Below are positions 11,289 through 23,245 of a stretch of 64,000 nucleotides of DNA, piece by piece. Origin of the DNA: Climacium dendroides. Taxonomy: Eukaryota; Streptophyta; Bryopsida; Hypnales; Climaciaceae. How positions within the stretch are numbered: the stretch's first letter is position 1; each line of letters opens with the position of its first letter. The notes under the pieces are model-generated. The model saw nothing but the letters and a program-made list of their open reading frames with translations, made no database searches and was not told the origin of the DNA. Made by a program: the position numbers and the translations under genes. The stretch lies in contig OX467089.1 in the NCBI GenBank assembly GCA_950106755.1, positions 2,296,501 through 2,360,500 of the forward strand, given 5' to 3'.

Positions 11289-12454
11289 GGTTGGTAGGAG
11301 AAGAAGTATAGGATCCGGGATGGGGTTCCGAGCTTGGAACCGGTTTCCGAAATTTTAGGCGGATAGTAAGGAAATCCGGTTATCTCGGACGGCAGTTAGC
11401 AATCTTTCCGAATATCTTGGGAGGTTCAGGGATTGGTGACCTGGATTTCCGGGTTTCCTTTTCAGGCTTTTAGGAGGTGACTTTGGGTTTTTGTGTTAGT
11501 ATTTTAAGGGCAGGCAAGTTAGTTGTCTACCATTCCATCCTACTCCACTGGATTTTAGTGCTTTCACGTATGTATTACAATTCTCTTTTCTTAATCTAAG
11601 TCAGCCAGGGTGCTTCTAGCTGCACTTTTGCTTAGACAGGGTCTTTTGGCTGAGTGTATGCATCGGGGTGTGACCTGGTACTGGAGAAAGAGAAGGGAGA
11701 GAGAGGAGGAATCCGGATCTTGGACTACTGATCTCTTGGTGTTGAGCTGAGTGGGGGGAATGCGGACTGAGTAAGGGAGTGAAAGTATGACGTGCTTTTA
11801 AATTGCCAGAACGGCAATCCGGGTAAGAAGGTAGAGGGCCCTGCGAGTCCAGAACCAGGAGGGTTCTGTGCGGAGATAAGCAACCGCCAAAGGAAAGGAA
11901 CTCCCGCTACTTCGGAAAGTCTACCAACCTCCCCCTTGGTACATTGTTCTCCCCTTGAGACTCTATTCCTTTGGATCTATGAGTTCGGATCCGTCATTGT
12001 AGTAAAGAGAGGTGTGAGAATTGTTCTGTGTGACCTGATTCCGGATTGACCAATCCGGAAACTGTGAGAAGATACTCCTTCCTCCTCCTACAGCTGTGTT
12101 GTCTTGGGTGTGTTGTTTAGTAGATTTTAGAGTATAGAGAGGATAATTATACAAGTGGTGAGTCCCCACCCCTTTCTAGATCAAGGGCGGACCCTCTGAG
12201 GGTAAAACAGAGGCAACAAAACCAGTGACGGAAGAGAGATGGAACTCAGATCCGGGTGTGTCCGGATCCGGAACGGAATCCGGAATGTACTAAGTTTCCG
12301 GAACGAGATAGGGTAAGTGAAATAAGGGAGATTAAGTGAGTAGTTACAATCCGGATACTTCTAATTCAATTGATATCATACTAGAGTTCCCTGGAACGAT
12401 AATTTGTGTCATCTTGCAACCATTTGTCGTTGTAAGGATACTTACGGCTAACTG
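11289..12454 (+). mobile_element. 3' non-coding part of the retroelement-like family (plus copy)
   Basis: TCCGGA-rich sequence from the end of copy A. From about 11410 to 12454 it is closely similar, in inverted orientation, to 50403-51450. Both copies lose similarity after the same word, AACTGCGCGTA here and AACTACGCGTA there, so 12454 is an element boundary. A conserved block at 12156-12213 (TGGTGAGTCCCCACCCC to GGGTAAAACAGAGG) recurs at about 50648-50705 and 63339-63395, both on the minus strand. It could be an LTR plus primer-site leader, but no TG...CA termini or paired direct repeat are visible. Confidence 0.5.
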
Positions 12455-12845
12455 CGCGTATGACACAAGCAGCCAAGGGACTCCAACGCAGGGTTTCTGG
12501 CAAAAAGTCACTATTGACAAACGCACCTTCGATGTCAACTACGGCACAGCAGACGAGTTTAAACGACTTCTGGAGGAATGTTCGGGACAAGCAGCAACAC
12601 TAGTCCAACGTGCAGGTGATAGGAAAAGAAAGTATTTCAAGTGCATTCATTGTGGGAAAGCTACATTTAGCAACAAGATGCGGCTCAACTCCCACCGATT
12701 CAATTCACAATGTCCTGCTGTGAAGGACCACATGGGCAACTCCATGCGCTTGTTGCCATACCCAAATCAAGGCCTTGGTCAAGGCAAGATATCAGAGATG
12801 ATTCGAAAGGAAAAGGTTGTGGATGTGCAAGCGACAATCACATGA
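12455..12845 (+). pseudogene. Zinc-finger module of the Ulp1-carrying element, copy 1
   Basis: Begins at the retroelement boundary and reads as coding sequence to a TGA at 12843-12845. It has a C2HC finger (FKCIHCGKATF, then LNSHRFNSQC) followed by LLPYPNQGLGQGK and a basic stretch. The same module is found alone at 20331-20530. DNA binding is likely from the finger. The frame continues without shift into the region at 12864, so the TGA may be a mutation inside one long gene whose C-terminus is the protease. Any more 5' coding sequence has been replaced by the retroelement. Confidence 0.5.
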
Positions 12846-12863
12846 ACTAGAAACACTAAGTAG

Positions 12864-15800
12864 GTGTGTGTAGGTACGAAGGTGAGGGCTCTGGAGTCTG
12901 TAGGGGATCGTCCGAAGGGAATGAAGCATACGCCGGAGGCAGGAGTAAACTTAGCAGCGGAGGCTTCAAAGGGTTCTAGTGGGCAAGCGATGCAGGTGCA
13001 AACATCAAGGGGTTTAGTGCATACCCGAGCAGCAACAGTTCTGCATCAGATTAACCAAGAGCATGCCCAAAGGAACCAAGAGCACGACCTCAGTGTGACT
13101 GCGGAAAGGAGAGTCACCCAAGATATTGCGCTTGCCACATAGGTGAGGAGTAGTCCGCGCGATAGTCGTGCAAAAAGCAAGGCAGTTCGTACGCAGCTTA
13201 AAACACCGCCACCACAGCGAAGCGATGAAGTCGATGGTCAGAGCGACACTAACGAGGAGGCACCAAATTTCATTGTGAAGCAGAGGACCTCTAGGAACAT
13301 AGCCCACGCGTAGTCTTCAAAACCTAGGTTAGCACAGCGGCAAGATCACATATTGCATGAAGAAATGGCCGACGATGTAGGAGTGGTACAGACAGCGCAA
13401 GGGGCTGTCGCTCAAACAATTGCTGATCTGCGGGCTGCGAGGGGATTTGGTTCAGCGCGTACTGATCCTGCCTGGGGTAATGTTCATGGACCATCTGCAC
13501 AGGCCACTCAAGCGCCAAGTAAGAAACGGAAAGGCAAGAGCAAGGATGATGTAGGGGTGTCTAGGCCAAATGAGGGTGCCCCCAAGAGAAGTAAGGGACA
13601 CGGGGGAACGGAAGCCTCACGCCTTACATCCAATGGCATTGAAGGTCTCACTTCTGACCCCATAGGACTTAGTTGTCAGTGCAATGTTGTGGAAGACCTT
13701 CCAGATTCTCTCGGTGCAGACATCGCTAGGCAGACTCTAGGGGAACAGTGGAGACAATCTGCCTTGCCCGGTTTCGAAACACTAGCAGAAGCAACGGATG
13801 TCGATACCCGGTGTAGGCCAAATTCTCCGAACATCAATGACACCACTGAATTTGACCGCCTCCTGAGCGCTACAGAAGGGGAGGACCATGACATCGGACT
13901 TCTAAGAAACCCTGACCATGTCTTGTCCTTCGACAATGTCACGCCCATTGACCACGTGACACCGCCAGACTATGTGATTCCCTCTGCCCTTACAACGGTG
14001 GTTCATGGGGGCTCACACGAAGGGTTCAGGACTGGGGTTCAAATAGTGAATGACACTTCCAGGGCTCAGACATTGCAGATAGTCTTGTGGACGGGAAACT
14101 ATGAAGGGAATGATGCACTGCATCATTACTGGTTGTCCGGGTTAGGCTCACCGGAAGTCCATGCGTTCCACCCACATTTGGAATCTACTAAGGCAGTTCG
14201 ACTAGAGCGTCTGCGTGGAGATGAGGAGGAGATTAGAGTGGCAGCTCGTGTCAAGGTTGATGCCTTGGCTACTTGTAAACTTGTCTTACATGCACCGCAT
14301 ATAGTTGAGGCGCTGGATATGTATCACCTCGTCCGAACAAGGCCAAACTTGTTGGATTGGTCGTGGGAGGGGTAGTCCGGGGCGGAGTTTGTAGAAAGAT
14401 TCAAGGAGTCTTAGGACTCTCAGAAATTCCAAGCAGCCACTTGAGAAGTCAGCATGTGGTGGTTATGTGACGCTAAGGTGATTCAATATTGAATTTGAAT
14501 AGTTATGACGCATCCTTCAGTTTTCATCATGTACTGCCTCATGTTTACGACTATGCAGCTTCAATATAGTGTTCCGTTTCCTTGCTTTGCTTTTCAGTGT
14601 TCTGTTTCAGTATTGTGGTGATGTCTCTATATCTTATGCTTAGTGCTCAGAAGTAGTGTGGGATTGGCTTTTTGGTAGGAGGAGGACTACCAAGACACCT
14701 AGGAGGCGCTTGGACGCGCTATCAGTTCTTTGTGCCAATCTATGAAGTATGGCAAGGCGCCCACGGATATTGAACTCATGGCGAAGTACCTGTAGTTTTT
14801 ACAAGACCTTGCAGCCTACAAAGAGAAATGTCGCATCGCGGCAGTTGAACTAAGCACAAAACAAGACCACATCATCCACGAAGCTGTTGCAAACTTCAAG
14901 CATGAAACGCGTTTTAGACATGAGGCTTGCATATGGGACTGGTGCCCAATTTGGCTTGTCCTTGTAGACAACCCTGAAGTCCTTCAAAGGTTACCACCAC
15001 TGCCCTGGCGTCATGATGGTGCGTGAAACATTAAACCTTCCTTGCACGTTGTGAATGACATTCTCTGTCTTCGTTTCTGTCGTGTTTGTAGGATGTTCAG
15101 CTTATATAGGGTTCCCGGTTGGGAGTTCGTCCCTTATATTTATTGCCCTGCTTCAGTCTTTGTTGAAAACTGTTGCCAATTTATAGCCATGTGGAAAATG
15201 CAGAGGAGGAGAGTACGTTAGCTCGATGCATGCTCCTTACTGAGAGACTTCCTAGGCTCCGGCCTCCACCTTTTGTGCAAGTACTCCGCATTGCACTTCA
15301 CCACATGTTCGGACGTTGGCGGCAATTCACATGTCCCATCTTTGGCGTCAGTCACTTTGTGATTCGGAGCCTATGCCGGAGGACACGAGACCTCATGCTT
15401 GCTGTATCCATGTTCACCTCCGAAGCGACGTTTCGTTTTTCAGGAATGGCAAGGTTTCAGCCAGATGTTGTACAAGCTAGTGTCATGAAGGACGCGCAAT
15501 TGGTGTGCGACGGCAAGGACGAGAGAGTAATGGATAGCGTCATGCAGTGGGTGAAAAGAGTGCAACTGCGAGCTCTGCAAGACTTGGCGCGTGACTTCCC
15601 AAGTGTGTTCCATCGTTGCTGGACGAGAACACTACCTGCACAGTGGGGGGAACAAGGCAAGTTCTAGTCTAAGTGTCTCAGAATGCGAGAGGAGCTTGAC
15701 ATAGGCTCAATTGTAGACAACGGTGTGCCTAAGTGGGCTGCCAAAGTGAAGGAAGCACGCCGAAAGATAAGGGACCTCATCGAAAACATGGACGCTGCGC

Positions 15801-17079
15801 TCAATGAAGACGAGGAGGTCGTCTGGACCCAGTACTATGCTGACCTTGCACAGCATCCACGCACTATGCCCCATGGACTGTGCGATGTCAGGCATGTTGA
15901 GGTTGACACATCACAAAGTCTTTCTTAGTGTTTCGCCGCTCTTAGTACGTTACTAGAAGCTAAGTCCACCTACATTCCTAACGACTCCGACGTTGAGCGC
16001 CACCCCGACAATCATCCCGACATTGTACGGAATGTGACACATCCAAAGGCTGTCACTTTTGCCCAGAAATCACCCATGGATGGGGACACGAAGTCTTTGT
16101 GTACGCTTTCTATTCACAAGACTTATGATTTCTTCAACGTAGAAGAACTCATGGAAGCCTTGCCAAGGTACCAGAGTTTATCAATGTTTTACTTGAGCTC
16201 TGTACTTTCTTTGTAGTACTGTAATACTGGCTCAGAGACACTGACATGTTGTTGTTTTGTAGGAAGGGCAAGGGGGGGCGTGACAGTGGTCAAGTTTACT
16301 TCTACGGAGGATAGTGGGACTCAGTACCAGTGCCATTGTCTCAACTCCAAGCCCTGAGACAGAGTAGAAAATTTCTCGGGCAAAATATCGTTGAGGTACT
16401 TTGTCGACGGTTGTGGTGGAGTCTCTCAGCCGAGGCTCGGGGGAGGGTGTACATAGCGTTGTCCTTCATGCATGGCGCTCTTATGGTTGGAAGGCCAGAT
16501 CCAAGCGACGAGGTGCTACTCAAGTGGGGGCGGCAATACCTTGTTCTATACCGACTGTACAGTACCTGCCCACCCCAAATGGAGGTCATAGTTCCTTATG
16601 TTGGTGCCTTGCATTGGTCAGTTTTCATCTTGACAGAGACTCGAATACTTCACCTTGACAGTGCAAGCATTCACGATTTCGCCCCCGACAGGGAGTACGT
16701 TAGTCACCTTCGGAGGGCATGGCAGCTCTTTCACGACAAGGAACTGAACTTGCCGTCCACCACTGAGTAGGTACCTACATTTCAGCAGAGGGGAAACTAT
16801 GAGTGTGGATTCTGTATGCTATGGTTTATTGAGTGTTATATTTGCGCCTTTCATGCTGCTGAGCCAATTGTGGAGATATCAAGGGCAAGGGACATATTCA
16901 AGGCCCAAGTGCGCATGGAGGTACAAGGCCCAAACATGCAGAAGAACGTCATTGCAGCCATTGCAAATGAGCTGACAAAGGTTTCGGTGACTGGCCCTTA
17001 CGAGCCCCCCTTCCGTGTCATGTATGACACGGACGACAGTCACTCAACTGGGATAGTTACTCCCGCAGCCATGCATTGA
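12864..17079 (+). pseudogene. Ulp1/C48 cysteine protease gene of a transposable element, copy 1
   Basis: Exons inferred from frame and from alignment to copy 2 (40280-44419): to 14477, 14679-15018, about 15187-16167, and 16263-17079, with GT-AG introns at equivalent places. The C-terminal domain is a C48 deSUMOylase-like protease: catalytic His in ALHWSVFI, Asp in LHLDSASIH, and Gln/Cys in FQQRGNYECG. The central part has an NLS-like KKRKGKSK. Ulp1 genes are frequent cargo of plant Mutator-like and CACTA elements. The frame is broken by TAG at 13140, 13311, 14373, 14412, 15665, 15926 and 16768 and by a TGA near 14443. The TAG at 15665-15667 stands opposite a TGG (42810-42812) in copy 2. The product cannot be made whole. 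Confidence 0.75.
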
Positions 17080-17880
17080 TGATGCAAATAGTATCCCTTA
17101 GGATAGCAACCTTTCAGTACATGCTTAGGTGCTAGGGGTGTGTGTGCTGCACGAGCAATGTTGTGTGAAACCACTACGACTATCTTGGCGGATTTAGGAG
17201 GGGGGGAGAGGTTAGGAGGACACCAGTGTCTTAGCGTCAAGTGGACACCTTGTACAGGATGAATCCACCACCTTTTCTTGTAGCGGAACCTGTATGTTAG
17301 GGTATATCTGGCTCTATAATTGTTGATGTGTAATAAACTTTTCTGAAATGTTCTTGGTTTGTCGCAATAATGTTTACGATATGGAGGCATGGCACGTTTA
17401 GGGTTTTGTCATCCATGGTTTAGTCATGAAAACTGAATGGGGAGAATCCCTCCGGGAATTCGCCCGTGAATGCAAGACAGAATTGCTATGACTAGTATGG
17501 TAGGAGTTGCTTGCATTCATACTTGTACAAATAGAAGACGATGTGTGCAACACCCTCGGGTTGGCATGTTCAAATGTGTTAATCAATAATTCATTATATG
17601 TGAGTGTGGAAATCATTCAGTACATTAAACATGTGGACCTCCTCAACAGTCTGTGAACTAACATACTAGAGGCTTCTTCAAGTGACCTTAACATGAAACA
17701 AAAAAGGATGAACATTATTGAAAGTAGTGGACTTTGGCACGAAAATGAATCCTCACAGTGTTTTCTATGTCTGAACAATGGTCATATTCAGTGTCTTAGG
17801 AAGACCTGCAATGAACGTGCAATAGAATTTATGAATGAAATGAACAAGGCGGAGCAGTAACACTGAATAGTGCTGTAGGA
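17080..17880. other. Non-coding spacer
   Basis: Follows the Ulp1 gene and probably contains its 3' untranslated region. Short frames on both strands have no recognisable motif. I see no repeat or terminal inverted repeat. Confidence 0.4.
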
Positions 17881-19742
17881 TCTAGACTAGACATAGGGAA
17901 GTTAAGAAATTCCAGTGGAAGCCGAAAGGCATTCCGCTAAGCCGTGCGTTCTTACAGGTATTCGTAAGTTCCCCAAAAAACCTAGTATGGAAGCCATCCC
18001 ATTGATAGCAAGTAGCCCGGAAATGCACAGCATCCAACGCCAGATGCGCTCCAGGATTGAAATTGATGGAGTTGCAAAACACCTTTCCCAAGGTTCTACC
18101 TAATAGTGGATTATCTGCGCCACCTCCTCCTCCTTGGCCTGCCCCCCCTGCAATTAAAACCTGCTGGGCATACCGCAGTAGGAGATCAATGTTAATGTTA
18201 ATTATCGTCAGAATTCATTAGGAAGATCACCCAATTCCAGAGATTGGCAAAGGTGGTAGTTTATGAAGTTAAACAGCCCGTCCTTGCGTATGACGTGTAA
18301 GAAACCCTGATCCTTCACAACTACGTTGGCTTTAGAGGTTCACAGCATATTTTTTTTGTGTTTCGTTGCTGCAGAACAACCCACCAAAAGCCTTCTTCTT
18401 CAATGTCCGCTCGTCCCTAGGAGAGAAAATTCTGCCGCATGGAGAGGTTAACACTTTTGTTCACTCTTTCAGAGGTGTTACACTACCGTCTGGCCGTAGT
18501 GTGGTATTTCAGTCGTGCCGGAGTAGGGCGGCCTTCATGACGTACTTAGTGTTTCGCTGGCAGGCAATGCCCTAGACCACCCGCTTGTGTGTCTGTTGTC
18601 CTTGTTTGTCATTGTCGAGGGCGCATTCTTCCGTCCTTCCTTAGAGAAGACAAAGTGCGATGTGTGGGATTGGAGTTAGTGGTTCTGTGGTGAAGTGAGC
18701 TTAAGTGTTAGGATTTCCAGGCCGTTTTGAGAATTTGCAGTCGAAGTAACTTCCTTGAAGTGGATGTGGTGTACGTAATGAGAAGACTAGAATGAGGCTC
18801 CCACAATGAACTGGACTGCTGGTTCGGCGGAGCAGCAATGGCGCATCCAAAGACCTCAAAACCTCAGGTTCGTTTTGGCCTCCTCGTCCACTATGGGGAC
18901 AGGCGCTGCTTAGGGTTCATGTTTGGTCCCCGAATTGCCGCCAGCTTCGCTAGCGTTCTCAATTGCTTCCTGGTTGCGCATGTCAACCCAATTCGATTAG
19001 GCTTGTGGCTGAAGCTGGATAAAGTCATGTGCACCCTAAACTTCTTAACTGCATTTCCGCAGGTTCTTCACGGACAGCACTGAAGGGAGCACCGGGCGCT
19101 GCTACTTGACTGGTCGACCTTGAAGGCGACTACATTGTTCACATTCTCTGGTTGCAGGTATCCTAATTTCACTAGTGAAGCGACTCATTTGGGCAGCTGT
19201 TTTTGGACTAACAGTGTCACCAATATTTAGAATTCGAATATGCACTTCGTATGAGAATTTCCCTGAACCTTCGGTTTTAAAGGTGTGCTTGTGAATTATG
19301 CCTTGTGCCCGTGGTTGTGTTTGCAGGGCTTAGCAAATGTAACATGTAGCATTCCTGCCTTCAGCAACGTCAAGTGGTTATCTCATTCCATATTTGCCTT
19401 CATGTAGGAGGCCACGACTTTGTCTGTCGCATAGTGTTTCGAGTCCACGGTCACAGACGTCAAAGTTGTTGCTATCTTGTGAATGCTGGCTACTGCGGTG
19501 GAGATACGTTTCGCTACGTCATGGAAACAAGAATTCATTCAACCCGCGCTAGAAAGAACAACATGCAGGGAGAAGTAGTTACCGCAAGTGTGGCAATTCC
19601 GTCATTGAATTCCTAGGTGATGCATAAGCCTTCTACCTACCATGTCCTATTCCTCTAAGCCGAGGTGAAGTTGGCTTCATGTCAATTGAACACCACGTCG
19701 TTGCTTGTGTGCCTCGTTTTGTAGGTGTCCACGGGGCCTACA
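17881..19742 (+). other. Region with possible fragmentary exons, unrecognised
   Basis: Three short plus-strand frames look non-random: about 17915-18103, 18366-18575 (directly after a TGCAG that could be a splice acceptor) and 18838-19083. None has a motif I recognise, and no reliable exon chain can be built. The region lies between the Ulp1 gene and a CACTA-like end, so it may be a second decayed gene of the same element. Equally it may be non-coding. Confidence 0.2.
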
Positions 19743-20285
19743 CACTAGTAGAAAACAGGCTATCAATGACTGCTGTTTATAACTGCGTAACCAGTCATTT
19801 AGGACACTAATATCAATAGAATGACTAAAACTAGATTTTGGGCTCAGAGTCATTTAGGACAAGTAATTACGGACAAGGCAGTCATTTGAGACAAGACCAT
19901 TCTTTTTCATCCTATGTTGATGTGGAACTTCATTAGGGTGTGATTATATGGAGCACCTCCAATGGCAGTTTGCCACGTGGCTACAGATCTAACATGTTGA
20001 GTTGGCAGTTTTTTATTCGTTGGTATTGGAGTGATTCTATTTGATGTCAAATAGGTTGTTGAAGTCACATTATAGGCTGTTGGAGTTATTTTGCAGGTTG
20101 TTGCAATCAATTTGCAAGCTGCAGTCATTTTGTAAGCTGTTGGAGTCATTTCGCAGGCTGTTGCAGTCATTTCGCAAACTGTTGCAGTTACTTCCTAGGC
20201 TGTTGTAGTCATTTTTCTGGTTGCTAAAGTCATTTTGTAGGTTGCTGGAGTCATTATATAGGCTGCTGGAATCATTTTGTAGTTA
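19743..20285 (+). mobile_element. CACTA-like terminus with AGTCATTT subterminal repeats
   Basis: CACTAGTAGAAAACAGGC at 19743 closely resembles the termini of plant CACTA (En/Spm, CMC) elements. Inside it, AGTCATTT words occur singly (near 19794, 19849 and 19881) and then as an imperfect tandem array of about 20-22 bp at roughly 20035-20285 (GTTGGAGTCATTTTGCAG-like units). CACTA elements carry such subterminal transposase-binding motifs. The other end is not certain. A TAGTG followed by ACA near 20769 shares the 3-bp flank ACA but matches the left terminus only over CACTAG. No transposase gene lies inside. Confidence 0.5.
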
Positions 20286-20325
20286 CTAGGAACACCTTCC
20301 AGGCGGTTCTTCCAATGCATTCACT

Positions 20326-20530
20326 AAAGTTTGGCGACATTCACCAACAAGATGCGCCTGAACTGCCATAGATTCAACTCCCAATGTGCCAGCGTCCGGG
20401 ATGCAGATGGAACTCCTAAGCAACTGCTACCTTATCCAGATCAGAGTCTGGGTACTGGGAAGGTGTCCGAGGCCATACGAAAGGGAAAGGCTGTAGATTT
20501 CAAGGTCAAGGTCATTCGAAAGCAAGACAC
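20326..20530 (+). pseudogene. Fragment of the Ulp1-element zinc-finger module (copy 3)
   Basis: Encodes ATFTNKMRLNCHRFNSQC followed by QLLPYPDQSLGTGK, matching residues of the module at 12655-12830. The CxxC half of the finger is missing, and the rest of the Ulp1 gene is absent. It lies immediately beside a 200-bp repeat starting at 20536. Confidence 0.65.
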
Positions 20531-20535
20531 AAAAT

Positions 20536-20735
20536 GTAATATTCATTAAAATGAGAGTATTCCACCGAAATGAGAGTTACAGAAGTCTAATTTCATTTGA
20601 AAACGGAGAAGAGAATTCCTCAAACAATATTCAAATCATACAAGAATTAAAATCAGATGAACACAAGTAGGAATCAAATATCAGAACCACAAGGTAAATG
20701 TTCATATTGACCTTTCACTTGTACACCATGAGTTG
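20536..20735 (+). repeat. 200-bp dispersed repeat, copy 1
   Basis: Nearly identical over its full 200 bp to 32592-32791. I noted only a couple of substitutions (for example ACAGAAG versus ACAAAAG). Both copies begin GTAATATTCATTAAAATGAG and end ACACCATGAGTTG, after which similarity stops. No coding potential or obvious terminal inverted repeat is seen. Confidence 0.85.
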
Positions 20736-20989
20736 TTCCATACATCTTCAACTATGCTTGGCTAGGTCTAGTGACACTATATTACAGGCAACAAACTATA
20801 AAGGCCAGTAATGTAGTTCATTACATTGTTCTGCGTACACTGTAAAAGCTACGAGTGTGATTCACTCGAGCTCTGAGTTCTTTTGTAATATGCACATTGA
20901 GCTTTCATGAAGCATGAATGTATGACTCTACACTATAAACAAGTACTATACGTGTCATTTACTCTTGAGCTCCACGATTGCCTTCGTCA
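20736..20989. other. Non-coding spacer
   Basis: Short AT-rich stretch between the 200-bp repeat and the first minus-strand exon of the palindrome-linked gene cluster. No feature is recognised. Confidence 0.4.
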
Positions 20990-21393
20990 TCTTCAGCTTG
21001 TGGTTGTACTTGCTTGTAATTCATGAGCTTGGAAAGCCCTCCTACTTCCTTGAACATCCGAAGAAGGACCCACGTCCTCACCATATAGTTTCTGCTGTGT
21101 TGCTCTATCGCAAGGTGAGGACGACATCGGTGTAGCAAAAACATCGCTAGACTTCATCGACGATGGAGAACATGATTTTTGACGATGTGGAGCTGAACCC
21201 GGGGGACTATCCACCACCCCATCATCAACGGGCTTTAGGGAGAAGTCCATTGTCGAATTTGCAGTGGCAGCCGAACACATGAAGTTTCCTGTACTTAGAA
21301 TTAGATTCTGCCCGTAGTCGGAGAAAGAGTCAGTTGATGCAGTGCACGGAAGACTGGTGTGCCGAACTAGAGAGGACGACGTTCCCAAATTCT
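20990..21393 (-). CDS. Possible serine-rich exon, unrecognised
   Basis: A minus-strand frame starting after a strong acceptor-like TTTGTTTTCTTAG and running about 130 codons. It is Ser/Pro/Thr-rich (VDSPPGSAPHRQKSCSPSSMKSS) and has no known domain. Three palindromic sites lie 110-300 bp upstream of it (21504-21691), as for the other genes of the cluster. It could be a 3' exon of the HAD gene or a small gene of its own. No ATG is evident. Confidence 0.3.
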
Positions 21394-21503
21394 AAGAAAA
21401 CAAAGAGATTAGAACAATTTAATCAAAAACTGTAACTGTCATTACATTTACAAGTAAACTCCAATAGCAAATTTGCAGTCTAGGAAGTCCTGGCCATCGA
21501 ATG

Positions 21504-21691
21504 AGGTCGACCCGACCTAAACTGGAGGAAGAAGAAAATACAGAAAGGTATTCATAAAAAAATTATATTACAGAAATTACGTATATCTCTAACCATACAT
21601 GCGAATGCACGAGCCATTAAGGTCGAGGCGAGCTGAAGTTCACTAGGAACTCAGAGAACAATCCACATGCCATTCAGCACGACTCGACCTG
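21504..21691. promoter_or_regulatory. Palindrome group 1 (three sites)
   Basis: Matches to CAGGTCG-N3-CGACCTG: core AGGTCGACCCGACCT at 21504-21518, and degenerate copies at 21619-21635 and 21675-21691. They lie between the HAD gene and the serine-rich exon. Confidence 0.6.
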
Positions 21692-21791
21692 AACTAAAGC
21701 AATAAATAAACTACCCTCTCGTAACGCCGATTAGACGATGACACAGTCACTGCATCCACGTGGCTCATAAACAGCAATGAAATGCAGTGCG

Positions 21792-22988
21792 CTATCGGTA
21801 TGCTGAAGACACTCTGACTGCATCCATAAGACTATTGTACATGCCACGATTTCTCTCGTCATACAACATCTTCCGCCCAATTTTCCCCGCACTACTCTTG
21901 CGAAATGATTTCAACCCTTCATCTCGAGCTACGTGAAGTCGCCTGAGCCAGGGCAAAAGGACCATGTCCAAATATGAGTCCCTAGGGCCGTTACTCTTGG
22001 GAGACCAACTGATGGGGAGAACGACGTTCTCCGACTTGTTCATGAAGTGCTTCATAGGACGATCGTCAACTATGACAGTATTCTCTCGAAGAAATTGCCC
22101 ATTGAAATTATTAAACAAGGTGTTCGCGTCCTTCACGAACAGGTCCTTGGTGGTGCCTGGCTCCCTGAATGTGACTATCCAGCCCTGTTCCTCACACTTG
22201 AGCGTCATGCAAGACTCCTGCCTAAGTATAATGCGAGGCTTATCTAGACCGACAAAAAGATAATCGACGATTTTTTGAACGGTAAACTTCTTCATGGAGC
22301 TCCAAATAGAAACGTGTGGTATCAATCCTAGCTCACGAAGGAAATGAGCGCAATTTGGGCGGACAAAGACTACCTTCGGTCCCACAATCGCAAGAATCGT
22401 GGCGGAGTGCGGTTGGTCTGCATTCCCGACGTGCACAGCCCACCCCTTGTACTTGGCGTCTTCACAGACACACAAGACTCCATTCAAGTCCAAGACAACA
22501 TTCAAGTCCAAGACAACATTCAGCCACTTCTCGGCGACGGTCACCTTGGACGTCAATGGAATCTCAACATCCTTCGACGTATCTCCACGTTGAGATGGGG
22601 GAACCGATCCCTGCTATCAAACGGACAAATGTGCAGCCAGTTACTAAGCTGCACTGACACATTTCGAAACTCAAGGTAAAAGACAAAATCCAATTGTCGC
22701 AGGCTATATATGAACACAAAGGTACCTATTAGCGCAGAGATCAAGGACGCATGGGCACGAAGTTACCTTTTCCAGCAAAGACAACGTCGGTCCAACAGGG
22801 TCTGGCATTTCAATCTCCAGAAGCTGAGCGTCAGGAATAGACACGTCATCATCTAAGTGCATGGACTCAGATTCCGGTGCACCTCCACTTGTAGCTTCTA
22901 TAATGCCACAACCAAATGTTGGACATTGTACATGCTGTACAGGAGCAATAGCTTTCGGAAGATCATTCGGTCTAGTTGAGATAGCCAT
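21792..22988 (-). CDS. FCP1/NIF-type HAD-family protein, two exons, intact
   Basis: Exon 1 runs from ATG 22988 to 22767 (donor GTAACT). The intron is 22766-22614, and exon 2 is 22613-21792 (acceptor TGATAG, stop TAG). The phase is kept, giving 347 residues with no internal stop. HAD motif I is VLDLNGVL at residues 114-121, motif II is IWSS at 177-180, and motif III is VDDRP at 256-260. The family normally has DxDx(T/V); here the second Asp is Asn, so catalysis as a CTD-type phosphatase may be altered or lost. An 18-bp tandem duplication at about 22482-22517 repeats a six-residue unit just before motif I. A palindromic site lies at 23196, 208 bp upstream of the ATG. This gene is intact while its neighbours are full of stops. 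Confidence 0.7.
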
Positions 22989-23195
22989 CAGAGGAGGTTC
23001 TGCAATTCAGGAAGGACCAAACAAACAAGACTTAAAATTTTTACAGAAAAATCCGTATAATTGATTAATAAAATTAAGTACAAAAAAGTCATCATCTTAC
23101 ATGAAGATATGGATTTGTCAAAAAATTGTTTTCTATCAAAAAGTATTGTCTCCCACACTAAGGGTCTCTATCTAAGTACAACCTATGACACAAAT

Positions 23196-23212
23196 CAGCT
23201 CGAGTCGAGCTA
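23196..23212. promoter_or_regulatory. Palindromic site upstream of the HAD gene
   Basis: CAGCTCGAGTCGAGCTA, a degenerate form of CAGGTCG-N3-CGACCTG that keeps its two-fold symmetry through paired changes in both arms. It is 208 bp upstream of the HAD ATG. Confidence 0.5.
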
Positions 23213-23245
23213 ATTCTATACAAATGACATCGAGTGATTGTGTGG

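Noticed and set aside
20766..20773. Right end of the CACTA-like element (TAGTG followed by ACA)
   Set aside because: Only the terminal CACTAG matches the left end, and the 3-bp flank match can be chance. Kept as a remark, not as an annotated end.
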